From positions 1 to 35,362 of IMG/VR virus record IMGVR_UViG_3300028920_000175: 35,362 nucleotides of DNA; one strand, 5' to 3'. The notes under the pieces were generated by a model, which had not been told where the DNA came from, ran no database searches, and saw only the letters and a program-made list of their open reading frames with translations. Positions 1 through 7,889 of this stretch are shown here, one piece after another. Position numbers and translations under genes: made by a program. The stretch's first letter is position 1. Every line of letters begins with the position of its first letter. The stretch comes from a virus.

Positions 1-13
1 AAATATGTTAAAA

Positions 14-37
14 CAGAAGGCCGTAAAAAACCTTCTG
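14..37 (-). terminator. Hairpin terminator after the capsid gene
   Basis: A perfect 7-bp stem (CAGAAGG / CCTTCTG) with a 10-nt loop lies just beyond the capsid stop codon. On the minus strand a short TTTT tract follows; on the plus strand the tract is longer (seven T). It could work in both directions. It probably limits readthrough of the head operon into genes left of the window. Confidence 0.6.
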
Positions 38-60
38 CTATTTTTTTATAGTCTAAATTA

Positions 61-1278
61 CTATGCTAAACCAATATTAATACCTAATACACAAGCATCA
101 CTTTCTTCAATTTCAACACCAACTTTTACAGTCATTGCAAATTCTGTAACGCTTGTAAAAATATTTCTATCTCTCTCAATTCTGATATCTCGGCCAATAG
201 CTAAAATCATATTTCTATATTCAGTTAACCAAATTTGAGATTCTGATTGATAAGTGATTTTAATATCGCTTGGGTCGGCAATAGCACCTGCAAGTAATGT
301 TATTGTACCTGCGGCATAATCCATTGAGTAATCAACACCCTCTACAAATGGTGTTACAGGATTTTTTGGATTAGCATCAATTGATTGTAGAGTAACAATT
401 TCCGAACCGCTTACAATGTTTTTATGGGCCAATGCAAATGGTGAACCTGCAATTGTAACAGTTAAATGCTCGGTAACATAAGGTGTTTGTGGTAACAATG
501 CCAATGGTACTAATTCAATTCCAAATGGTTTTAAATTAATTTCACTGGTTGAAGCTGTATCACCTAATGAAGTTGCCCTAGTTGCCAAATTATTTCTATA
601 AAGTTGTTCAGTTGTATCACTTGCAAAAAATTTCAAGTTTCGTTTATTTCTTTTAAACTTACTTGGCATTTCTACAATCATATCAGAAAAAATTTGATTC
701 TGAATGTTTTGACCATCATGATCTACAACATGAGTTTGGCCTGCTTGTTTTAACCAACCATTTTGTAATTTTAGATAAGTATCTACAATAACATCTGTGG
801 CACTACCACCCTCAACCAACTCATTTTCATAACGTAACATACCAAGTTTATCACCTTGAATATATAACTCTTCAAGGTCATTACTTAATTGTGTGGCCAT
901 TAGTCTCATGATTGTTTCATCGACTGACTCACCTTCTAAATTTTCCATTACAAATTCATCGGTCAATTCCCAAGGGACCATAATTTCTTCTGGTTGTAAT
1001 ACAACTTTTGACGTTTGAATTTTTCTTCTTATAGCAGGGTCTTGACCTTCACGCTTTGGAACTGCAACACGACTACCAACACCGATTTTATCAATGTCCA
1101 TTTTATCGTTTCTAAATCGTACAGTTCTTACTTTGTTTTTTAATCCTGTTACATCTATAACAAAATCAATAAACTTATCGGCCTGTTTATCATTCAACTT
1201 TCCACTTGTAACTAATTCTTGAGTTGAAATAGCGGCCAATTTTAAAATTTCTTCATTTGACATTGTTTTCTTAGACAT
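61..1278 (-). CDS. Major capsid protein (HK97-fold, putative)
   Basis: 405-residue protein, last gene of the head operon in this window. The order terminase, portal, gp7-like protein, protease, scaffold-like protein, then this gene is the classic place for the major capsid protein, and the length fits an HK97-fold subunit. The N-terminal 60 residues are helical and charged; the middle has a segment on the pattern IMVPWELTDEFVMENLEGES followed by a long helix and an L(E)ELYIQGD element, as seen in capsid subunits; the C-terminal part is beta-rich. The start has a perfect Shine-Dalgarno AAGGAGG at 1286-1292, the strongest in the operon, fitting very high expression. There is no separate decoration gene before the window edge. 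The family is inferred mainly from position and overall shape, not a diagnostic motif. Confidence 0.8.
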   Translation of the reverse strand: MSKKTMSNEEILKLAAISTQELVTSGKLNDKQADKFIDFVIDVTGLKNKVRTVRFRNDKMDIDKIGVGSRVAVPKREGQDPAIRRKIQTSKVVLQPEEIMVPWELTDEFVMENLEGESVDETIMRLMATQLSNDLEELYIQGDKLGMLRYENELVEGGSATDVIVDTYLKLQNGWLKQAGQTHVVDHDGQNIQNQIFSDMIVEMPSKFKRNKRNLKFFASDTTEQLYRNNLATRATSLGDTASTSEINLKPFGIELVPLALLPQTPYVTEHLTVTIAGSPFALAHKNIVSGSEIVTLQSIDANPKNPVTPFVEGVDYSMDYAAGTITLLAGAIADPSDIKITYQSESQIWLTEYRNMILAIGRDIRIERDRNIFTSVTEFAMTVKVGVEIEESDACVLGINIGLA

Positions 1279-1342
1279 TTTAAGTCCTCCTTAACTTTTT
1301 ATTCTTGTCTAAATCCATATAGACATTTACAAAAAATTGTTT

Positions 1343-2515
1343 TTAATCTTTTAACGTTTCGTATTTCTTTTTTATTTCACCAATACCAATAATATCAGAA
1401 AAACCAACTTCATCATTTTTTTCTACTTGGTTTTCTTCATCATCATCTAAGGAATTGCTTAAACCACCTGCAAGACTTAATGTTTCAAATTCTTTAGTTA
1501 AACCACTAAATTTTTCTTCCATTCCTTTAATTAAGTCTGTATTTTTTTGAGTTAAATTTTTTAACTCATCAATACATTGGATACTTTTTTCTTTACTCTC
1601 TTTTATTGATTCACCTGATACAGATTCAATAAGTTGAGTAAGTTTTTCTGCTATATCCCTTAATGTTTGGAGTCGTGAAGATGATATTTTGGCCCCTGCT
1701 TTAGAAACATTTTCTTTACTTAATATATCCTTTATATCTTTTACTGATTTACTTGTTTCATCTGATTCACTTTCAATCATACCTAAAACTAAATCTAAAG
1801 CTGAAAAAGTAAGACCTACAATTTCATTAAAACCCATTGCAGTTTGTTCATGTATGCCTAATGATGTTGAAAGCATATCTTTAACATCATCCAAACTTTT
1901 ATGTAGTTCTTTTGATTCGTTTTCAAGTTTTTCTAGTCTATCAATATCCGAAACTTTTTCAGTTTCATCTTCATTATTTTCTACTTCATCTTTTTTCTTA
2001 TCGTCTTTTTCTTCATCTTCTTTTTCTTTACTTTCTGATTCGTCTTCTTTTTTACTCTCTTCATCTTCTTTTTCTGTTTCGTCTACTGATTCAGATTTAT
2101 TTTCTGTTTCATCTACTGATTCTGATTCATCTGTTTTAAATATTTCATCATCTGGAAATTCAGACTTAAATTTTTCAAAATCAAATGTACCTTCAATACA
2201 TTGATCGAATACCCCTTTTTCCATTCTTTTAAATGCACAATCAAAACATACACCACAAAGCAACCCTAAACCTAATGTTTGACTTTCTTGTTCTTTTGTA
2301 ATCCCACAAAAAAGACATTTTTCATTTTCAGTATTAACGGCTTTTTTTACTGACTCATTCCATGTTTGAGTTGCTTTGTTTAGAGTTACTTTGTTAGTCA
2401 CTTCTAAACCCCTTTTTACATTTTTTGTTATTATAAACGTTTCACCAATAGCAGGTGAATCCACCATTGATAATTCATTAACATCAATATCTAATAAACG
2501 TTTTTTCTTAGACAT
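1343..2515 (-). CDS. Acidic scaffold-like head protein
   Basis: 390-residue protein between the XkdF-like protease and the capsid gene, where a scaffolding protein is expected. It opens with LDIDVNELSMVDSPAIGE, resembling the short motif at the start of many head maturation proteins encoded beside XkdF-type proteases. Next comes a CxxC...CxxC cluster (CLFCG and CGVCFDC), suggesting a zinc site. Residues about 130-200 are an extremely Glu/Asp/Lys/Ser-rich low-complexity stretch with SESVDETE repeated, and the rest is predicted coiled coil. I chose ATG at 2515, preceded by AGGGG; an in-frame GTG two codons earlier is less likely. The internal plus-strand open frames here are shadows of the acidic repeats. 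It could instead be a minor capsid protein. Confidence 0.6.
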   Translation of the reverse strand: MSKKKRLLDIDVNELSMVDSPAIGETFIITKNVKRGLEVTNKVTLNKATQTWNESVKKAVNTENEKCLFCGITKEQESQTLGLGLLCGVCFDCAFKRMEKGVFDQCIEGTFDFEKFKSEFPDDEIFKTDESESVDETENKSESVDETEKEDEESKKEDESESKEKEDEEKDDKKKDEVENNEDETEKVSDIDRLEKLENESKELHKSLDDVKDMLSTSLGIHEQTAMGFNEIVGLTFSALDLVLGMIESESDETSKSVKDIKDILSKENVSKAGAKISSSRLQTLRDIAEKLTQLIESVSGESIKESKEKSIQCIDELKNLTQKNTDLIKGMEEKFSGLTKEFETLSLAGGLSNSLDDDEENQVEKNDEVGFSDIIGIGEIKKKYETLKD

Positions 2516-2526
2516 TTGCACCCCTA

Positions 2527-3933
2527 TTAATTTTCTTCTATAACAGTTGATTGACCACCGATACTAAAACCCCTTATCTTATTCGATTTAACAAGGTTCC
2601 ATACTTCATCATCAAATACTTTCATGGTTACAATCCATGTACCTTTTGTAATTACCCTATTATTCAAATTAAATTCAATAGGAGCTATATAAGATTCTAC
2701 AATTGCAATTTTTCTATTAAACTCTACATGCATAAAACCACGATCTGATTTATTATTCATACCCAATTCATTTTTTAAAAATTCTGGGTCATCCCTAAAA
2801 GATAATTTAATCATATATCTATAGGCCGCTTTTTCAACTTCTTCTTTACTTATAATATCATCTTGTAAATCATATACATCTGGAATTAAAGCAGGGCCAG
2901 TGACTAACCTTTTTTCATTATTTACTTTGCATATTTCTATATAGTTTTTAAATGTATTGTTATCTTCACTACCACGGCCTTTAGGTTTTTTTCCACATCC
3001 TTTTTTTTCTATATCATACATTTCAAAAACTTTTTTAGCTTTATCTTTTAATGTCTCCATTTTACTTTTTCCTAAATCTGACATTTCATCAATTGAACCT
3101 TCTAACGTTTCATTACCATTAGAAACTTGTTGGCCAATTTCATTATCTAATAAAAAACCAACAACGGCTTCAACACCCTCTGTTATCCTTACTCTTTGCA
3201 ATGTACTTTCTAAAAATCTATCTTTTGACATTATACTAAATGTAAAAACACCTTCACTTTCAATAACGTTTGATTGTTTTATATCTAAACCATTATCCAG
3301 TACAAAACGTGTTGCATCTCCAATATCATTAAATCTTTGTCTGGAAAGAATCAAACTTTCTATTTTTAAACCATCTGATAAACGTGTTAGATTTTTTATA
3401 ATGTTTTTTACAATTAATGTTTTGACCATCTTATATTTCAAAAGTTTATTTAACTTTTGCAAAGTAAAAAAATCATTTTCTAATGGAGAATCATTATTTC
3501 TTTTCAATTTAAATTTTTTAAATTTTGGTATACCTCTTATTTTATTTTCAATTGTCTTTATTAAATCCGAAGGTAACATTGTTAAATAATTTTCATCATT
3601 AACTTTTAAAACATGAGCATGTAAACCTGATAAAGTTGTTTTTTCACTTTGTATTTCATGAGAATGGCCAACGCTTTTTTCTGTAAATATAGATTCAACA
3701 CCATCCCTTGTATTAATTAAAAGTTTATGTACATGATTTTCATTTTCCGACATTACAATATTATTTTGCTTGTCTATTTGGTGTGAATGTTGACCATCTA
3801 ATTCAGTCATTAATATTCGATCATTGATATAAAAAAGATGTTTATGCAGTCCGTCAATATCTGTTAAACTTTCATTTTTAAATACATGCAAATGAACACC
3901 ACCCTCACCCATTTTTGTATTTTCATTTGACAT
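2527..3933 (-). CDS. XkdF-like prohead protease with N-terminal His-x-His repeats
   Basis: About 468 residues. The C-terminal ~150 residues match the XkdF family of putative phage serine proteases: VTGPALIPDVYDLQDDIIS, then a HVEF element, IVESYIAPIEF, TKGTWIVTMKVFDDEVW and KIRGFSIGG at the end. This family is thought to process the prohead scaffold. The N-terminal ~125 residues carry six H-x-H motifs (HLH, HKH, HSH, HVH, HSH, HAH) spaced about 20 residues apart and alternating with short beta-like segments, which looks like a repeated metal-binding strand-turn unit. The middle is helical with no recognised domain. I prefer ATG at 3933 because AAGGATG lies at good spacing; an ATG three codons upstream overlaps that site. 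Stop and next start are 12 nt apart. Confidence 0.8.
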   Translation of the reverse strand: MSNENTKMGEGGVHLHVFKNESLTDIDGLHKHLFYINDRILMTELDGQHSHQIDKQNNIVMSENENHVHKLLINTRDGVESIFTEKSVGHSHEIQSEKTTLSGLHAHVLKVNDENYLTMLPSDLIKTIENKIRGIPKFKKFKLKRNNDSPLENDFFTLQKLNKLLKYKMVKTLIVKNIIKNLTRLSDGLKIESLILSRQRFNDIGDATRFVLDNGLDIKQSNVIESEGVFTFSIMSKDRFLESTLQRVRITEGVEAVVGFLLDNEIGQQVSNGNETLEGSIDEMSDLGKSKMETLKDKAKKVFEMYDIEKKGCGKKPKGRGSEDNNTFKNYIEICKVNNEKRLVTGPALIPDVYDLQDDIISKEEVEKAAYRYMIKLSFRDDPEFLKNELGMNNKSDRGFMHVEFNRKIAIVESYIAPIEFNLNNRVITKGTWIVTMKVFDDEVWNLVKSNKIRGFSIGGQSTVIEEN

Positions 3934-4001
3934 TTTTTTCATCCTTAAAAAAAATATTATACTATTCTATATTAAACTTATTTCTATATACAATGCAAAA
4001 A

Positions 4002-6053
4002 TTAAAAATAAGGTTCGATAATTGATCTACAATTTGAACCCCAACAAACCCTACCATTTCTACGAACTAAAAGAGTATGATGTTTAGGTAAAGATATATC
4101 ATATACATAACCATCATAATTTTTTACCCATTTTTGAATATTTGGATGCCTATATTTTGAATTTATTTCTCTTATATCCCAAATATCATAATTAATAATA
4201 TAATTACCATTTCTAAATTCCTGTATATTACCTTTAACTTTTCTTAGAGTATAACTACAACTTTTACCTATTTTAATTAAGATCTCTCCAATATCATCTG
4301 CTAATGTTTTTGATGTCGTGAAATATATTCTACAACCTTCAAAATTACCATCTTTGTATTGAGATGGTTTTGCTATATGTCCATCACAAAAAATAAAAGA
4401 ATCTAAAAATATTTTTAGATAATTTGATGATAATTTTTTGATTGCATTCGGTACAAATTTCAAATTACACTTTCCAAATTGTTCACAATATAAACCTAAT
4501 CTTTTATCATATATATTTATTTTTCCCTTAGTCATAGTCACATTCTTAAATCCCATTTTAGATACCCTATCAAAAATATATTTTTGATTATCTGTTTGCG
4601 CTATAACTGGATAACCTTGCCTTAAACTACCATCGGCCAAATAATAGCCCATAAACTCACAAAAATCATTCATATCTATATATAAATCATCTATAACCAT
4701 CATTTCTACATCTTCACCTTTCCAATTTGATGATAAATATAATTTTACTTCTGAACCTGATTCTTGAAATTGTTTTATATCCTCAAAATAATATTTTAAA
4801 CTTCTACCTTTTTTACCATTATCTACTCTTTTATAATAAAACATTTTATGATCTGGAGTTACAAGTAAATCTAATGAATGTTGATTGTTAGTTAAATATA
4901 ACATTTCACCTTTATGATGCTTTTTTATTACATTTATACTCTCAACCCATTCTAAATTTTTTGTTTCTGGATTAAGACTAAGGCACTTGTCACCTACATT
5001 AACATCTGAAAACATTACAAAACCTTTTTCAGTATAAACTTCTGTAACGCTATCATAGCAACTAAGGTGAATAGGTGGCATTGAAACACCTGCTTTAATT
5101 AAAGATTCAGAAACTTTGGCATCATTTAACTTTTGGCCTTGTCTTAATTTAAATTCTGATAAATTTCTCTTAAATGGTGCTATTTCTTTTAAACTTTCTA
5201 CACTATCAGATTCTAATATTTTATTCATATGGGTCATTGCCTGACTCACCTCAAAAACTCGGCCATTCATTTGTAAACAGATTGTACTTGTAACTTTATC
5301 AATAACCGACCGCCAAATATAACTTTTTATCCCTGCTTGGTGCATATAATTTAATTGACCATAATTTTGGGCCATTGTAACATTTGTGGCCGATAAATTT
5401 TTAAAATATGCGTTTATTGCTTTTTGCCCTTGGGCCTTTACACTTGGTGGTACGGCCAAATTACCACCTAATTTTTTAGTTAAATTATTTTTTAAAAACT
5501 CACCTGCTTGGGCCTTATTCAAACCTTTATCAACTACACTTTCTTTAATTATTTTACTTACACTTGGTTTTAAATTTTTTGGGTAATGGTCGCCTATTGC
5601 AATGTTTTCCAATCTTGTTACATCGTCAATTATACCTTTATCAGTTTTATCTAATTTAACCTTTACTACTTTTTGACTTTTTACTTTACTGGAAAATGAA
5701 TCTAAGTTTAAAACATAAATTTTTTCCATATCTTTTTTTACACGTTTATCTACTTTTTTATCAAAATCCTTAAATCTTGAATCTAAAATAAACATTGTTC
5801 GATCTAAATCTTTGTTTGTATAAGGTTTACTTTTTGCACCTAAATCATTAACACTTAAAACTTTATTAATTGCTTTAGTTGCTATCTTATTCCACTCACC
5901 AACTATATAATTAACTAAATCATTTTCTATTTTTCTAATCTTTGCATTGTTATTTTTTACGGCCTTTTGAATAACATCATTTAAGAGATTAAATATAGAT
6001 AACCTTTCTTGATAACTGAATGCTTTTTTAATTTGTAAAGGATGCATGACCAT
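4002..6053 (-). CDS. Mu F / SPP1 gp7-type head morphogenesis protein, intein-interrupted
   Basis: 683-residue precursor. Residues 1-331 plus the last nine form the host protein: a long helical N-terminal part, then a Phage_Mu_F-like domain with KSYIWRSVIDKVTSTICLQM (the W...D..T...C signature), GRVFEVS and MPPIHLS joined to CRSIIEPYF. Without the intein the end reads PPIHLSCRS, the conserved family terminus (PPxHxNCRS). Proteins of this family are minor capsid components made next to the portal and help head assembly. Residues 332-674 are an intein (separate entry), so mature extein is about 340 residues, normal for the family. Starts 3 nt beyond the portal stop codon with GAGGA upstream, implying translational coupling. 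Confidence 0.88.
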   Translation of the reverse strand: MVMHPLQIKKAFSYQERLSIFNLLNDVIQKAVKNNNAKIRKIENDLVNYIVGEWNKIATKAINKVLSVNDLGAKSKPYTNKDLDRTMFILDSRFKDFDKKVDKRVKKDMEKIYVLNLDSFSSKVKSQKVVKVKLDKTDKGIIDDVTRLENIAIGDHYPKNLKPSVSKIIKESVVDKGLNKAQAGEFLKNNLTKKLGGNLAVPPSVKAQGQKAINAYFKNLSATNVTMAQNYGQLNYMHQAGIKSYIWRSVIDKVTSTICLQMNGRVFEVSQAMTHMNKILESDSVESLKEIAPFKRNLSEFKLRQGQKLNDAKVSESLIKAGVSMPPIHLSCYDSVTEVYTEKGFVMFSDVNVGDKCLSLNPETKNLEWVESINVIKKHHKGEMLYLTNNQHSLDLLVTPDHKMFYYKRVDNGKKGRSLKYYFEDIKQFQESGSEVKLYLSSNWKGEDVEMMVIDDLYIDMNDFCEFMGYYLADGSLRQGYPVIAQTDNQKYIFDRVSKMGFKNVTMTKGKINIYDKRLGLYCEQFGKCNLKFVPNAIKKLSSNYLKIFLDSFIFCDGHIAKPSQYKDGNFEGCRIYFTTSKTLADDIGEILIKIGKSCSYTLRKVKGNIQEFRNGNYIINYDIWDIREINSKYRHPNIQKWVKNYDGYVYDISLPKHHTLLVRRNGRVCWGSNCRSIIEPYF
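4032..5060 (-). other. LAGLIDADG intein inside the gp7-like gene
   Basis: 343-residue in-frame insertion (residues 332-674). Block A begins at Cys1 (CYDSVTEVYTEKGF) with NVGDKCLSL; block B has the TxxH box TPDH; two LAGLIDADG endonuclease motifs are visible, FMGYYLADGSL (about 467) and FLDSFIFCDGHI (about 549); block F reads VYDISLPKHHTLLVRRNG. The C-terminus is WGSN followed by Cys+1 of the extein, so splicing chemistry is Cys1, Asn-terminal and Cys+1. The usual penultimate His is Ser here, which some active inteins tolerate. A complete homing endonuclease domain suggests this element can still spread. The insertion site is the invariant CRS of the head protein. Confidence 0.92.
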
Positions 6054-6055
6054 TT

Positions 6056-7879
6056 TTAATCCTCTTCACTATCTATAGTTTTTTCAAATGAATCTCTTAA
6101 ATCGGTTAATGTTTTTACAAATGAAAATTCATTTGTTTTTTTTAAATGATCGTCTAATATTTTATGTGGACTGATACCATTAAAAATCATATCAACTATT
6201 TCTTCTTTTTGATTATCATCTTTTTGATTATCATCTTTTTCATCATCTTCTTTTTCATCATCTTCTTCTTTTTTAGGTCGCCCATTTTCTTTTTTAGGTT
6301 TTTCAATTTGCCCTTGCGTTGCCAAGGTTCCTTCTTGGTTGGCCATTGCTAAACCTTGAGTTATTTTAGCAAGTGACATTGAAAAAGGTAAATCAGGGTC
6401 GAAAACATCATCATTTTCTTTTATTGGTGGTAACTCTTTATTAAAAATATCTTCTAAAATCATTCTGGCAATTCTTGGAGTTAAGGCCCCTGATTTTTCT
6501 GCACCGCTTAATATTTTTACTAAATCCTCATCATTTGTAACATTTGGTGAATTAGTTTTTAATGTCCAAAATCTAATTCCTTGTTGTACTAATATTTTAT
6601 TCCAGTCACAATCTAATGTTTCACGAATTGGATTATATACATATTTTTCGGCCAATCTTTCAGATTCTTGGGCCGTTGCCCTATTTAAATTTTTCGTGTC
6701 ACCTGTCATTAAACTAGGCAACCTGAATGACCTTCTTATTTTATCTGCATTTTTTTCATCATAAGTTTGCCATAACGCATCTGTATGTTGATCGTTTGTT
6801 AAAGGTTGTATTTCAACTTTCATGCTATTTGTATTAGATAAGCTATCATGATTGGATTCACCTTCTAATATCAAAAATTTTGAATAATTTAAATCACCTT
6901 TAATTGATTGGTCTACAAACTTTTCTAGTCGGTTAATTGAACCCTCTGTCAACATACCACCCGAAACTAAAACGGCCATTGACGGTATATTATTATTTTG
7001 TTGCGTTAATATATTAGCTTCATCGGCCGTTCTTGAACCTTTAATAGCAATAATGTTACCTGCAAACCTTGGCATCCCATAAGGTGTACTTCTATTTGTA
7101 TAAAGATTAAAATGATATATTTCAGTTGCCCTATATTTTTCAGGTAAATTTTTATCTGCAACTTTTCCATTTCTTTTATCAATTATCCTTTCATCTCTGA
7201 ATTCTTTAAAATAAACATATCTATTATTTTTAACTTGTACATACCGTCTTAATCTTTCATAAAATATTTTAGTTTTTATTTGAAAATTACTATCTACATA
7301 TTTAACTTTAATCGGTGTAAATTTTTCATCCCTCATAGTAATTCGCATTTCTGCGGCCTCTAATTTATTAAATGAGGTGTAACCATCAAACTTAGAAAGC
7401 CGTGGCCGTATCAACTCCAAATAAGCGTTACCAGTTGACTCTATATCATCTAATATATTTTTTCTAATTTGTGTTAGATTATATTTTAAACTAGGTAAAT
7501 TAATTAAATTAGTTTCTAACCATTCTTTTTCTTTTTTTATATCTGTTTCATAAATTAATTTTTGTGCATCTGTTAAATCTTTTAACATTAATCTTTGGCC
7601 AAATCCTTCAACACCAATAACCATTGATTCTATTGTTTGGCCTAACTCACTGGAATACTCTTTTAAAATACTTAAATCATCTGTAGATAAAGGTGGTTTA
7701 ATAAATTTAGAATCAATCGTATTAACATACTCACTTTGATCTTCATTAGTCTTATCTTTTTTTAGACCTATTACCGTTGCTTTTAAAACTGCACGATTAC
7801 CATTTTTAGTTTCAACTGGAATCAATTTTGATTCTTTCTTTACCATTTTATTATTATTTTTTCTTAATTTAACTTTCAT
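6056..7879 (-). CDS. Portal protein (PBSX/XkdE-like)
   Basis: 607 residues, directly downstream of the large terminase. It forms the dodecameric channel for DNA entry and exit. Supporting features: the QTIESMVIGVEGFG region, DIESTGNAYLELIRP, an IYHFNLYTNRSTPYGMPR segment (the H...Y....YG.P pattern of portals), ADEANILTQQNNNIPSMAVL, FRLPSLMTGDTKNLNRATAQ, and a wing/crown helix EKYVYNPIRETLDCDW. The C-terminus is an acidic low-complexity tail rich in repeated EDDEK and QKDDN units, then a short helix. Such tails often contact scaffold or the gp7-type protein encoded next. It starts 10 nt after the terminase stop with AGGGTT upstream. Confidence 0.87.
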   Translation of the reverse strand: MKVKLRKNNNKMVKKESKLIPVETKNGNRAVLKATVIGLKKDKTNEDQSEYVNTIDSKFIKPPLSTDDLSILKEYSSELGQTIESMVIGVEGFGQRLMLKDLTDAQKLIYETDIKKEKEWLETNLINLPSLKYNLTQIRKNILDDIESTGNAYLELIRPRLSKFDGYTSFNKLEAAEMRITMRDEKFTPIKVKYVDSNFQIKTKIFYERLRRYVQVKNNRYVYFKEFRDERIIDKRNGKVADKNLPEKYRATEIYHFNLYTNRSTPYGMPRFAGNIIAIKGSRTADEANILTQQNNNIPSMAVLVSGGMLTEGSINRLEKFVDQSIKGDLNYSKFLILEGESNHDSLSNTNSMKVEIQPLTNDQHTDALWQTYDEKNADKIRRSFRLPSLMTGDTKNLNRATAQESERLAEKYVYNPIRETLDCDWNKILVQQGIRFWTLKTNSPNVTNDEDLVKILSGAEKSGALTPRIARMILEDIFNKELPPIKENDDVFDPDLPFSMSLAKITQGLAMANQEGTLATQGQIEKPKKENGRPKKEEDDEKEDDEKDDNQKDDNQKEEIVDMIFNGISPHKILDDHLKKTNEFSFVKTLTDLRDSFEKTIDSEED

Positions 7880-7889
7880 GTTTTTAACC

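Noticed and set aside
1689-2204. Long plus-strand open frames opposite the scaffold-like gene
   Set aside because: They are Ser/Phe/Leu-only translations of the antisense of the acidic repeat, with no ribosome site or family signal.
5386-5586. Plus-strand hydrophobic frame opposite the gp7-like gene
   Set aside because: Antisense shadow of a Lys-rich coding region; no start signal.
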